Source: a virus. From it: a stretch of 29,784 nucleotides of DNA. Below the pieces are notes generated by a model, which was not told the origin of the DNA, made no database searches, and saw nothing but the letters and a program-made list of their open reading frames with translations. This document shows positions 21,539-28,650 of the stretch, one piece after another; the first letter of the stretch is position 1, and every line of letters begins with the position of its first letter. The translations under genes and the position numbers were made by a program. The stretch covers positions 1 through 29,784 of IMG/VR virus record IMGVR_UViG_3300032931_000827; one strand, 5' to 3'.

Positions 21539-23166
21539 CTAGTTTTTCCCTTCATTGCATCAGCTAGTATCCGTTTGAAACTGTCCAAATACTCGGCAGC
21601 CATCATCGCATATTGCCTTTCACGTTCCGGACTTAACTGTGAGATTGGTTTTCCAGCCAAGCTCCGAACATTCAGGAGCGTAACCTGTTTCATCCGCTGG
21701 ACATATTCTTCAATTACTAACTTTGCGCCTAAAACGCCATCTTCAGGAGGCATCCTTCCAGAGACACATTCACCTATGATTCGCTTCAGAGAAGCAGCAA
21801 GGTCTTTTTCAACTTCATTAGGCGCCTGATCCATCAGATTCTTCTCTTTATAGAATTGTTGATCGAGAGGATTCTGTGCCGGCTGAATCTTCTTCAACAT
21901 TATCCCTTCACCATTTGGCAATGCATTAAGTTGATAGAGTTTACTTCGTACTTCATCAGGAGTCATGTAAGCAAGCATTTTTTCGGCTGTTTGGCTCTTT
22001 AGCAATTCGATTTCTGCTTTGGTTCTCTCGTCTGCCTCAAAGCCAGGGTTCCAAACTATTTCATAGTCAGGAATTCCGTTTTCGCCATATTCAAGGGCCG
22101 CAATTCTGTTGATAAGATCACGGAGCAATGGTTCATGGGCAGTTTGAACGTCACTTACCATTTTGAAGTATGCACGTTCATTAACTTCGCTCCCGGTAAG
22201 AGCTCCTGCTTGTGCGCCGCGGAAGACAGGCTCAGGGATCCCTGTTCCTCCACTCATGCTTTCTAGGCTTGGCTGAAGATAGTTACCAGGGTTGAAAGCT
22301 TGTGCTCCAACGCCTTTGAATTCAAGTTTCTTAGTCTGGTTATGGACGAAGTATTTTTTGGCGTTAAGATTATCGAATTGGCCGCTTGCGATGAAAGCGT
22401 CAATCTGAGGTCCTGTAGCATCATCTATTGTGATGTCTGGAAAGCCTGAACCGTACCGTATCATGGCAAGAGCCACGTTCCATCTGATGTAACGCAAAGC
22501 CATTATGTCATCATAGACGACGCCGACTGCGCTTATGCCCTTCCAAGGATGGTCAAAGATGCGTGTTGCTAAATGAATAGTTCTTGAGAAGTGAATTCTT
22601 ATGGGATTTACTGTAGATCCGAAGCTGTACCATTCTGGAAGACCGATTCTTTCGCTATCAAGCTTCTTATCTTCTTCAACGCTGGTAACATGTAATTCAG
22701 AGTAAGCTTGCAGTTCGCTGATTTCTACGGGACTTTGAACTTGCTTGCTTAAGTCTCCGCCATAATCACTATAGCGTAGAACAAGGACTGCCCAGCCGAA
22801 GAGCCTCTCAAAAGTTGTCAATAGAGTCAGCTTTTTTCTAGCATCAAGATCATTAAGTTTCTGAAGGATGTGCTTTTCGAAATCTGAGTCTTTTTCATCT
22901 GTCTTGTTTTTGATTTTGAACCAGTTGTCCCAGCAGTCATTCGCAACCATAAAGCTTATCCTGTAGACTGCTGGCTCACGTTTTGCTCCAAAAACATAGT
23001 CTTGGACATTCATTATTTCTTGGCCGAAAAGAGTGTTACTTGTCGGTGTCCGAACCGAAGAAATGTCAACGCTTGAAGTATCCATGCCTGTTATGCGTTT
23101 GATTAAAGTAGCTGCTAAGCGTTGAAGACGAGTAGGCTTTTTCTCTTCAGGCACCTTTCTTTTCAC
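21535..23166 (-). CDS. DUF1073-like portal protein, 543 aa
   Basis: GTG 23166 overlaps the previous stop (GTGA), so I prefer it to TTG 23229. Recognisable portal blocks: VAGVVYDDIMALRYIR-like segment in the middle (actual GVVYDDIMALRYIRWN), GIPEPVFRGAQAGALTGSEV (the conserved Gly-rich stretch before the stem) and ERAYFKMVSDVQ, then a basic C-terminal tail. Length is in the portal range (450-560). It is followed by the MuF gene and protease, the usual HK97-type order. Confidence 0.85.
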   Translation of the reverse strand: MKRKVPEEKKPTRLQRLAATLIKRITGMDTSSVDISSVRTPTSNTLFGQEIMNVQDYVFGAKREPAVYRISFMVANDCWDNWFKIKNKTDEKDSDFEKHILQKLNDLDARKKLTLLTTFERLFGWAVLVLRYSDYGGDLSKQVQSPVEISELQAYSELHVTSVEEDKKLDSERIGLPEWYSFGSTVNPIRIHFSRTIHLATRIFDHPWKGISAVGVVYDDIMALRYIRWNVALAMIRYGSGFPDITIDDATGPQIDAFIASGQFDNLNAKKYFVHNQTKKLEFKGVGAQAFNPGNYLQPSLESMSGGTGIPEPVFRGAQAGALTGSEVNERAYFKMVSDVQTAHEPLLRDLINRIAALEYGENGIPDYEIVWNPGFEADERTKAEIELLKSQTAEKMLAYMTPDEVRSKLYQLNALPNGEGIMLKKIQPAQNPLDQQFYKEKNLMDQAPNEVEKDLAASLKRIIGECVSGRMPPEDGVLGAKLVIEEYVQRMKQVTLLNVRSLAGKPISQLSPERERQYAMMAAEYLDSFKRILADAMKGKTS

Positions 23167-23360
23167 CGATTGAAATACACTATTATTAGCTGTGCTGCTG
23201 TAAGGACGATCCCGAGAGTAGTTGAACAAGCTACGACTACATGCTTAAGGCTTCTGAATCGCTCATCTATCAGTTTTTGGCATCCATCCCTGTAGGCTTT
23301 GCAGAGTTCCGTAGAAACATTTCCAGTGGGGCAATGTTCAGGATCTCCACATTCACTCAT
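23163..23360 (-). CDS. Small TM protein with Cys-rich N-terminus, 65 aa
   Basis: Begins MSECGDPEHCPTGNV, then a basic helix (CKAYRDGCQKLIDERFRSLK), and a hydrophobic segment at residues 42-62 (VVVACSTTLGIVLTAAQLII). Four cysteines before the TM could form disulfides or bind zinc. Coupled to the portal gene. Perhaps a membrane anchor for assembly; unknown. Confidence 0.5.
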   Translation of the reverse strand: MSECGDPEHCPTGNVSTELCKAYRDGCQKLIDERFRSLKHVVVACSTTLGIVLTAAQLIIVYFNR

Positions 23361-23402
23361 TAATACACCAGCTTTGAACAGCAGAATCCTCTAAAGTGAC
23401 TA

Positions 23403-23477
23403 TCAATGATTTTCCTTATAGGCTTTATGCAGTTCCCGAAAACTTCTAAATTGCCTCGAGAGATTTTTCTCCATCAT
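23403..23477 (-). CDS. Possible 24-aa helical peptide
   Basis: A short frame starting ATG 23477 and extending the coding-like stretch WTLLDSLEAIQNNGK upstream (which has no start). Its end FRSFRELHKAYKEN resembles the helix of the next gene (LCKAYRDGCQKLIDERFRSL), so it may be a decayed duplicate of that protein. Weak. Confidence 0.2.
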   Translation of the reverse strand: MMEKNLSRQFRSFRELHKAYKENH

Positions 23478-23504
23478 TTTCCCATTGTTCTGAATTGCCT
23501 CGAG
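23449..23504. repeat. Direct repeat AATTGCCTCGAG, two copies
   Basis: Identical 12-base units at 23449-23460 and 23493-23504, in the gap between the zinc-ribbon gene and the 65-aa TM gene. Role unclear; may mark a local duplication. Confidence 0.5.
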
Positions 23505-23509
23505 GGAAT

Positions 23510-23782
23510 CTAGAAGAGTCCATCTAGAAACTTTCTGAGAGCTTCAATCTGCGCCGGGATATTATAGTCAATAGTAATCGTAAGCGTAACAATCAAAGGG
23601 CGTGCGGGTTCTTTAGGAAGTACTTCTGGACTATATTCAAGATCTGGTTTTTTTGAAGAGACTTCTACTTTTGGTTTAGGTCCCCTCAACTTGTAGCCGC
23701 AGACTTTGCAGACTCTAAGGCCATCTAGGACCGCAGCGCATTTCGGGCAGTTCCTTATTTCTGGAGCCTTTTGACTATTCAT
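23510..23782 (-). CDS. Zinc-ribbon protein, 90 aa
   Basis: Residues about 11-30 carry CPKCAAVLDGLRVCKVCGYK, a four-cysteine ribbon. A Lys/Pro linker follows, then a C-terminal strand-helix (LIVTLTITIDYNIPAQIEAL). It starts at about 26 bases from the TATA box at 23804-23812, so it may be leaderless and the first gene of the head operon. Possible transcription or packaging adaptor. Confidence 0.65.
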   Translation of the reverse strand: MNSQKAPEIRNCPKCAAVLDGLRVCKVCGYKLRGPKPKVEVSSKKPDLEYSPEVLPKEPARPLIVTLTITIDYNIPAQIEALRKFLDGLF

Positions 23783-23803
23783 ACTTTCTTGTCTCTTGAT
23801 TCT

Positions 23804-23812
23804 CTTTAAAAG
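23804..23812 (-). promoter_or_regulatory. TATA box of the head operon
   Basis: The minus strand reads CTTTTAAAG. Its centre is 26 bases from the A of ATG 23782, so the transcript would be leaderless. The gap 23783-23955 contains no gene. Confidence 0.45.
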
Positions 23813-23902
23813 TCTTATTATGTTTGCTTAGGCGCTTTCCAGTAGAAACGTAGGGGTGTCATGGCATGCCTAAAATGACAAGAACTGTATAGCGGTTGAT
23901 CC

Positions 23903-23918
23903 TGTCACTTTGTCACTT
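23903..23918 (-). promoter_or_regulatory. Tandem TGTCACTT operator-like repeat
   Basis: Two back-to-back copies of TGTCACTT (plus-strand reading), with more TGTCA cores at 23857 and 23951 and one inverted TGACA at 23876. They lie about 100 bases upstream of the TATA box and suggest activator or repressor binding. Confidence 0.4.
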
Positions 23919-23955
23919 TGCGAAGGTAACACTTATGCATGATTTGATAGTGTCA

Positions 23956-25209
23956 CTAGCCGAACCTGAAAGCGCCAACTTCAGGAACAGGAGCAAGAGG
24001 CAAAGAGTATCTTAAACAATCGCATAGGTGATCTCGCTCTTTCACATTTTCTTTATACTCTAGGAGCTCGCTTATGAGATTCACGCACCCTTTTGAAGTG
24101 AAGAAACGAGGCAAACCATCACCCGCAACCGTTAATCTGCTTCCCATTTCACGGAGTCCATCTTCTCTTTTGTAATCATAAGGCCGCGCGTCTAAGCCAG
24201 CTTTTCGAAGTTTGCTTATTCCCTGCGGATGGCTCTTGTCACACCAGAAAGTGCCTCTTCCCCATGTTTTCTGCATTTCAGAAGCTGCACTTGCTAAGTC
24301 TTCATCTGTACATTGTGTTTTGTAGAATTCTTCAACTGCCCAGGCTCTGCCGTCTCCGTCAAAAGCCACAGCTAGAATAGCTGAAGGGTTTGTCCAGCCG
24401 AAATCTACGCCAAACCGCATAGACCTAATAGCTGCTTTTTCAATCTCTCGGACATGCTTTGAAGTATCAAAGGGCAATGTGCCGGCTGCTACTGTTGCGA
24501 AGCGTCCATAAATGAACCTGTCAGCAAGGCCGCCGGTATGTGTTCTCACGATTTCATCAACAAAAGTTTTCGGAAGCTGCGGGTTATCAAAGAGGCTCCA
24601 ACGATAGACGCGGCATTCTGGAGAAGCTGTCTCAGGATTCTCTATAGCATTGAAGAGGGCTGAGCCTGGCGAATCTGGCGTCGTAGTTATCCAGACGCTC
24701 GGCGTGAAGGGAATCTGGCAGCGGCCACTTCCCCGCAGGCGCCTTAAGACTGTTAGCCATGCAGAGTCAAAATGCAGGATAAGCCTTGCTTCGTCAATGT
24801 GAGCATAATCAACATTTGGTCCTTCAGCTTTCTCTGGATCATCTAAGCTGACAAACCACCATTGACTACCATTTTTCCATTCTAGACAGTTGTCTCCCCT
24901 GTTAAAACTGCTGATGTAAGGGTTCGAAGTGAAAGGGTAAGGGCAGCCGAATAACAAGGGCGATTCAAGAGTTGGCAGCAGTATCCGTCTCATCATAGGG
25001 TATGAAGGCTCAAAAATGTAGCCGACGCTTCCCGGATACTTTATTGCCCACCGTACATCTTCAAAGAGTCCTGAAACAGTCTTGCCTGCTCCTGTGCCGC
25101 AGCTGACTCCCCGCTGACTATAAATGTCCATGCCGCCGTGAAATTTCTTCTGCTGAGTATGAGGACAATAGAGAAGGAAGTTATGGCCTGCAATTAGGCG
25201 AGTTGACAT
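23956..25209 (-). CDS. terL: Terminase large subunit, 417 aa
   Basis: ATG overlapping the end of the previous gene. The ATPase has Walker A CGTGAGKT at residues 37-44 and Walker B VDYAHIDEARLIL at about 130-142. The nuclease half starts with RFGVDFGWTNPSAILA (catalytic Asp), continues WAVEEFYKTQ (Glu), and FWCDKSHPQG as the third acidic block. This is the motor that cuts and pumps DNA into the prohead. Length is normal for the family. Placed directly after the small subunit and a zinc-finger gene. Confidence 0.9.
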   Translation of the reverse strand: MSTRLIAGHNFLLYCPHTQQKKFHGGMDIYSQRGVSCGTGAGKTVSGLFEDVRWAIKYPGSVGYIFEPSYPMMRRILLPTLESPLLFGCPYPFTSNPYISSFNRGDNCLEWKNGSQWWFVSLDDPEKAEGPNVDYAHIDEARLILHFDSAWLTVLRRLRGSGRCQIPFTPSVWITTTPDSPGSALFNAIENPETASPECRVYRWSLFDNPQLPKTFVDEIVRTHTGGLADRFIYGRFATVAAGTLPFDTSKHVREIEKAAIRSMRFGVDFGWTNPSAILAVAFDGDGRAWAVEEFYKTQCTDEDLASAASEMQKTWGRGTFWCDKSHPQGISKLRKAGLDARPYDYKREDGLREMGSRLTVAGDGLPRFFTSKGCVNLISELLEYKENVKERDHLCDCLRYSLPLAPVPEVGAFRFG

Positions 25210-25397
25210 ACTTCGAAGAGCCTCTTCTGTCCCTTATCTACTGGCTCAGGCATATCTTGGACTCTTGGAAGCTCTCGTAATATCATGTCAGGATCTCCCC
25301 TTTTTTTCCTCATTACCAAACAAGCAACTTGTTCATAGTATTTATGGAAGATATTCGGCACTTTTCTTCCGCAGTGTCTACACTTGCTTAGCGGCAT
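25194..25397 (-). CDS. Zinc-finger protein between terminase genes, 67 aa
   Basis: ATG 25397 with GAGG upstream is preferred over the longer start inside the small terminase gene. It has CRHCGRK at residues 6-12 and a Cys near LVMRKKRG and the C-terminus (FEVCQLA). The stop lies within the terminase start, so coupling is tight. Likely a packaging accessory. Confidence 0.6.
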   Translation of the reverse strand: MPLSKCRHCGRKVPNIFHKYYEQVACLVMRKKRGDPDMILRELPRVQDMPEPVDKGQKRLFEVCQLA

Positions 25398-25884
25398 CTT
25401 TCTCTTTCCTCTGTTTTGCTGCCTCTTCAAGAAGTAACCGTTTCATTTCAGGGTCAGCTTCAAAGGGTGTCGTAGCAAGCGTTACTCTTGTTTCAGTCGG
25501 GACACGGTCAATCACGCCGATATTCTGCAGGATGTCAAGCAATTTAGCGTTAGCTTCAAGAACTATCCGGAGAGCGCCTACTTGCGCTTTGAAATTCTTC
25601 TTTTTCTTATCTTCATAGAGACTATCTGCATAGATTTTCCATCCTGCATGGGCAACTTCCCGGACTGATCCAAGTGTCTCATTAAGAATTGTCTGATCAT
25701 CAGATCTTATGATTAGATGGAGCCAGTTCTTGCGCCTTGTCCAGTCCGTAACGATTGCAGATACAGAAAGATTCTGGTATAGAGGATTGTTTTTTATGAG
25801 GTCCTTTGCTACTGCCTCAATCGAGAAGCCTTTAACCATTCGCTTGAAAACTTCAGTTCTGCGTATTAGAAGAGCTCTCTTCAT
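25378..25884 (-). CDS. terS: Terminase small subunit, 168 aa
   Basis: ATG 25884 overlaps the preceding TGA (ATGA) with GGAG upstream. The N-terminal 60 residues form a HTH with RRTEVFKRMVKGFSIEAVAK and VSAIVTDWTRRKNW, which fits DNA recognition at pac sites. The middle is a helical bundle (FKAQVGALRIVLEANAKLLD), and the C-terminus is Lys/Glu-rich. Directly upstream of the large subunit gene. Confidence 0.75.
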   Translation of the reverse strand: MKRALLIRRTEVFKRMVKGFSIEAVAKDLIKNNPLYQNLSVSAIVTDWTRRKNWLHLIIRSDDQTILNETLGSVREVAHAGWKIYADSLYEDKKKKNFKAQVGALRIVLEANAKLLDILQNIGVIDRVPTETRVTLATTPFEADPEMKRLLLEEAAKQRKEKDAAKQV

Positions 25885-26264
25885 CTTAACTCTGATTCTC
25901 CTTTTTCTATACAATTCTGTATTCTTATCGTGAATAGTACGACTCGCTTTTTGCGAGACTTAGCTGCGTAGCCCATTATTGCTAGTTGATTTAGGTAACT
26001 GCTTTCTACTGCACGTTGTTTATGTGTGAGGTTACTGATTTCTGTTGCTCTTGCAGTTCCCAGGCTTTCGAGTGTAAAGTAGGTTTTGATTAAGTGTGAT
26101 GGTAGGCTGAGAAGAATCAGTTTTTCGTTCTGTGTGAGTTTGACGGGCGATGTGAGCAAAGTTAAGATTTGATGGAGTTCTTGCTGTAAGCCTTTGATCT
26201 TAGTGTTGAGACGCGAGTATCCGCGTATGATACCTAAATCAGTTAAGTGTTGTCTCCTAGGCAC
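25881..26264 (-). CDS. Winged-helix regulator-like protein, 127 aa
   Basis: GTG start overlapping the ASCH stop. Residues about 45-110 look like a MarR-type winged helix: TQNEKLILLSLPSHLIKTYF, TRATEISN-like ARATEISNLTHKQRAVESSY (recognition region) and YAAKSRKKRVVLFTI (wing). The N-terminus is helical and may dimerise. Placed ahead of the terminase genes, it could regulate the late run. Confidence 0.6.
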   Translation of the reverse strand: MPRRQHLTDLGIIRGYSRLNTKIKGLQQELHQILTLLTSPVKLTQNEKLILLSLPSHLIKTYFTLESLGTARATEISNLTHKQRAVESSYLNQLAIMGYAAKSRKKRVVLFTIRIQNCIEKGESELR

Positions 26265-26601
26265 TGTTAGGATCCTCTTTCTTACTTTTGATTTCTATGA
26301 TTTTGAATCTATGATACCATACAGGCTTTCGAGTTTGGAGAAGATTATTCTTCTTAGCATAAGTATTCGCTTCTTCTGGCGAATTGAATCCTTCTTCAGC
26401 GTAAAACAATTGCATAACAGACTCTACAGTCATCTGCGTAGCATCAATAATCGAGAGAACAGCGAAGGGTTCAGCCTTGAACCTTGGGCCTGAAATAGCC
26501 AGAATCAGCCCTAAACGTATTAGATGGTCACGAGTTGTTGAAACCTTTTTGCCGTCAAGAATCGCCTGCCTCATTTCTTTCTTAAACCAAAGGCGCCGCA
26601 T
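26257..26601 (-). CDS. ASCH/PUA-like domain protein, 114 aa
   Basis: ATG overlapping the end of the GNAT gene. Begins with FKKEMRQAILDGKKVSTTRD, matching the ASCH signature (a helix followed by G-K-K-x-x-T-x-R), then strands PFAVLSIIDATQM and VWYHRFKIIEI. ASCH domains bind RNA or modified nucleotides, and some act on N4-acetylcytidine. In this setting it could read or remove a nucleotide modification. Confidence 0.7.
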   Translation of the reverse strand: MRRLWFKKEMRQAILDGKKVSTTRDHLIRLGLILAISGPRFKAEPFAVLSIIDATQMTVESVMQLFYAEEGFNSPEEANTYAKKNNLLQTRKPVWYHRFKIIEIKSKKEDPNSA

Positions 26602-27070
26602 TCTTCTCCTCTCCTAAATAACGGAGTGAAACAGTGATTCTTTTCTCGCTCGAGCCAGTATATGGGTTCTTGAAGTGTCTCGAGTCAATCCTGTTGCCTC
26701 TTCCAACATGCTGTATCTTCCAGTTTTTCAAGCCTCCCCGGACTAGCTGCGGGTTACTAGTTATGATTGTGAAGGGAAGCTTCGTTTTTTCTGTATAGTA
26801 TTTTGCCATGAAGTTCAGGAGTCTTCTGCCGATGCTTATGCCTTGATAGTCTGGCAAGACGACAAGCCTGCTGACTCTATAGTAAATTGTTCCCATGTGA
26901 ATTTTGATTATTGCGATGAAAGCTACCGGTTTCTCCTTGTAGACTGCGACATAGTTTTTGGTGAATGGACTGAGCTGACCACTCAGATAATGATAGTCCC
27001 TAAAGATTCTCCACGCGTCACCTGTGCACAAGTGAACATTGAGAGAAACTTGTGGTCGACACCTTTTTTT
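26582..27070 (-). CDS. GNAT acetyltransferase-like domain, separated from the ABC part by a -1 frameshift
   Basis: The frame opens right after a TAA at 27071-27073 and runs to 26582 (162 residues). No good start exists before conserved sequence; TTG 27031 would start it late. Motifs: AWRIFRDYHYLSGQL, YYRVSRLVVLPDYQGISIGR (GNAT motif A with Gln/Arg-x-x-Gly-x-G/A) and LKNWKIQHVG near the end. The HY-S-G and R-x-SRL style recalls Mom-like GNATs that modify adenine in phage Mu. Normally part of an ABC-GNAT fusion; a -1 shift at the A9 run would make that protein. Confidence 0.7.
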   Translation of the reverse strand, partial: KKRCRPQVSLNVHLCTGDAWRIFRDYHYLSGQLSPFTKNYVAVYKEKPVAFIAIIKIHMGTIYYRVSRLVVLPDYQGISIGRRLLNFMAKYYTEKTKLPFTIITSNPQLVRGGLKNWKIQHVGRGNRIDSRHFKNPYTGSSEKRITVSLRYLGEEKNAAPLV

Positions 27071-27456
27071 TTACTGTACTCCATCGTGTCTGTTGTGAAG
27101 ACCCAGTCTGGCTCTAGCCAGTCGACAACATCATAATGGCAAGTTACAGCAATGAAACGCTTCTTAGATTTTCTGATTGCCTTACTAACTGCAAATGCTG
27201 AGACTTGAGCAATTTCTCTATCTACGACACTTGTGAATTCGTCAAAAACGATCAGGTCTTGCTTGAGGACTAATGCTCTAGCGATATCAACGCGCATTTT
27301 CTCTCCCTGGCTAAGCTGACTATAACTTTTGAGCCAATCCGGCGGGCTAGCGAAGCCGACGCTTGAGAGAGCCTTCGTTATGTCAGCAACGCTCAAGTTT
27401 TCTGGGAAATCATCCAGGATACTCTTATATGTGTATTTGAAGCCGCAAATGTAAGA
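26983..27456 (-). CDS. Central and C-terminal part of an ABC-type ATPase, no own start
   Basis: In frame with the Walker A fragment but after a TAA. It has SQLSQGEKMRVDIARAL (signature motif), DLIVFDEFTSVVD (Walker B) and FIAVTCHYDVVDW (H-loop). TTG 27396 is a possible restart at LSVADITKAL, but sequence before it (GFKYTYKSILDDFPEN) is coding-like. Past the A9 run the frame continues with unrelated residues to a stop at 26983, so the last 25 residues are probably not natural for the family. Confidence 0.65.
   Translation of the reverse strand, partial: SYICGFKYTYKSILDDFPENLSVADITKALSSVGFASPPDWLKSYSQLSQGEKMRVDIARALVLKQDLIVFDEFTSVVDREIAQVSAFAVSKAIRKSKKRFIAVTCHYDVVDWLEPDWVFTTDTMEYSKKKGVDHKFLSMFTCAQVTRGESLGTIII
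27064..27072 (-). other. A9 slip site joining ABC-ATPase to GNAT
   Basis: On the coding strand, AGT is followed by nine A and GGT. A -1 shift here joins the ABC frame (ending SKKK) to RCRPQVSLNVHLCTGDAW, restoring the family's normal ABC-GNAT order. An undercalled tenth A would give the same in-frame join. Confidence 0.6.
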
Positions 27457-27666
27457 TTATTTGAAGAGCTCTTTTGCTATGCTTGTTTTGCCTGTGCCGC
27501 TGCGTCCGACTATTACGCCAACTTTCCAAGAATCCTCATCAAAGGGTATGCTGCCTTTGAACCGTTTTTCCAGTTTGCAGTCTAGAAGAGAAAAGCTGCC
27601 GACTACAGATTGAGCTCTGAAAGAATCAGGGTTCTCCCAGTTTTTTACAATGTCGAAAGTCGGCAT
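27457..27666 (-). CDS. ABC-ATPase N-terminal fragment with Walker A, 69 aa
   Basis: ATG inside the end of the ParB gene. Walker A is GRSGTGKT at residues 54-61, preceded by strands (GSFSLLDCKLEKRFK). It stops at TAA 27457-27459, but the same frame continues with SYICGFKYTYKSILDDF and the remaining ABC motifs. So a single in-frame stop divides the ATPase. This could be a mutation, a base error or recoding. Confidence 0.7.
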   Translation of the reverse strand: MPTFDIVKNWENPDSFRAQSVVGSFSLLDCKLEKRFKGSIPFDEDSWKVGVIVGRSGTGKTSIAKELFK

Positions 27667-28193
27667 TTGAAACCCTGTCCCTTCAGTTTCTCGTATGCTG
27701 CTTCCTGGTCTTTCTCATTCTCGCATTCAACAACAACTTCCCATATAGGCTCTAGTTCTACGTTAGTTTCTTTCTCACCTTTATTGAGGAGCCTAAGGAG
27801 TTTTTCGTCACTAAGATCTAGAAGATTCTTGAGGCTTTCTTCTTCTCCTCCAGAAATAATCCGCTCAAACTCTTCGGCATCAGCAACTTGATCATGTTCT
27901 CCTTTTACTTTGTTAAGGATCTGCCGTAGAAGGCGGCGGTCAACATCATTAACGGGAAGGCGAATAATTTTAACGTGTGACATGCCAAGTTCTCGAGCAA
28001 CTTCTAACCGTTGCTCTCCATCAGCGATAAGTAAGTCTTTATTCGTGATGATTGGAATAATGAAGCCATATCGCTCTATACTATCCTTGACTTGCTGGCG
28101 TTGCCTTTCAGTCATCCTATTAGGATTCTGTCCGTCAACTTTGAGGTCTTCGATCTTTACGATCTCTTCCCGCGGAAGCTTCATACTGACCAT
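27645..28193 (-). CDS. ParB/Srx-like nuclease-fold protein, 182 aa
   Basis: ATG start, first gene of the long minus run. The N-terminal 90 residues match the ParB/Srx domain: VKDSIERYGFIIPIITN, IADGEQRLEVARELG (the GEHR-type box, GEQR at 59-62) and MSHVKIIRLPVND. The C-terminal part is helical and acidic with a final beta strand pair. ParB-like proteins can have CTPase, nuclease or kinase-like activity; in viruses they often sit beside modification genes. No ParA partner or parS site was noticed, so segregation is unlikely. Confidence 0.75.
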   Translation of the reverse strand: MVSMKLPREEIVKIEDLKVDGQNPNRMTERQRQQVKDSIERYGFIIPIITNKDLLIADGEQRLEVARELGMSHVKIIRLPVNDVDRRLLRQILNKVKGEHDQVADAEEFERIISGGEEESLKNLLDLSDEKLLRLLNKGEKETNVELEPIWEVVVECENEKDQEAAYEKLKGQGFKCRLSTL

Positions 28194-28231
28194 TCGTTCT
28201 GTTCAACGCCAATACATCATGCAAGTTTTTT

Positions 28232-28265
28232 CCTTTTAACATTTGCCATCCGAAATGTTTTAAGA
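28232..28265. promoter_or_regulatory. Divergent promoter with inverted-repeat operator
   Basis: A perfect 7-bp inverted repeat, AACATTT (28238-28244) and AAATGTT (28253-28259), with an 8-base spacer, sits between a minus TATA-like GTTAAAAGG (28232-28240) and a plus TATA-like GTTTTAAGA (28257-28265). It would control both the late run and the right-end cassette. Confidence 0.45.
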
Positions 28266-28305
28266 CCACAGAATCTCTAGAGATTAGATGGAAAGAGGCA
28301 GTTAG

Positions 28306-28467
28306 ATGTTGAAGAGAAACCATAAAATGATGCTTGACTGCAATGGACCTGACAAGTATTCATGTTTTGGGTGCACTCATTGGAAGAGAAGCCCTTGGTC
28401 ATGGTGGAATAGCGTTCCTGAATATTACTGTGAAGAAATCGTGAATGCCAAAGTCCAAAAAGGTTGA
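28306..28467 (+). CDS. Cys/Trp-rich miniprotein, 53 aa
   Basis: ATG after an in-frame TAG, with AGAGGCAG upstream. Cysteines at 12, 20, 23 and 42 (LDCNG, SCFGCTHW, YYCEE) and the block WSWWNSVPEYY. The four Cys are spaced like a zinc ribbon. First gene of the right-end cassette, six bases before the next. Too short for common gene finders. Function unknown; a partner of the radical-SAM protein is plausible. Confidence 0.55.
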   Translation: MLKRNHKMMLDCNGPDKYSCFGCTHWKRSPWSWWNSVPEYYCEEIVNAKVQKG

Positions 28468-28473
28468 ATGTAG

Positions 28474-28650
28474 ATGACGCAGACTTGTTGTTTGGACTGC
28501 AAAACTCAGCCATGTCTAGTTACCCAGTTTAACTGTCGAGACTATCAGAGGCAGGCGTGGTGTCAACGATTTACAACACATGTCCCGAAAGAAAAATGTA
28601 TGGGACATTGCTCTGACTTCTCCATATTAGGAGTTGCTGCTCAAAAATGA
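28474..28650 (+). CDS. Eight-cysteine miniprotein, 58 aa
   Basis: ATG with AAAGG about 10 bases upstream. Cysteines at 5, 6, 9, 14, 21, 30, 42 and 46 (TCCLDCKTQPC, FNCRDY, AWCQRF, KCMGHC). This suggests two zinc sites or an iron-sulfur ferredoxin-like module, which could supply electrons or bind the neighbouring radical-SAM enzyme. Its TGA overlaps ATG 28647 (ATGA), so the two are coupled. Confidence 0.6.
   Translation: MTQTCCLDCKTQPCLVTQFNCRDYQRQAWCQRFTTHVPKEKCMGHCSDFSILGVAAQK

Noticed and set aside
27645-28193. Plasmid-type ParAB partition system
   Set aside because: Only a ParB/Srx domain is present; no ParA and no parS-like repeats nearby.
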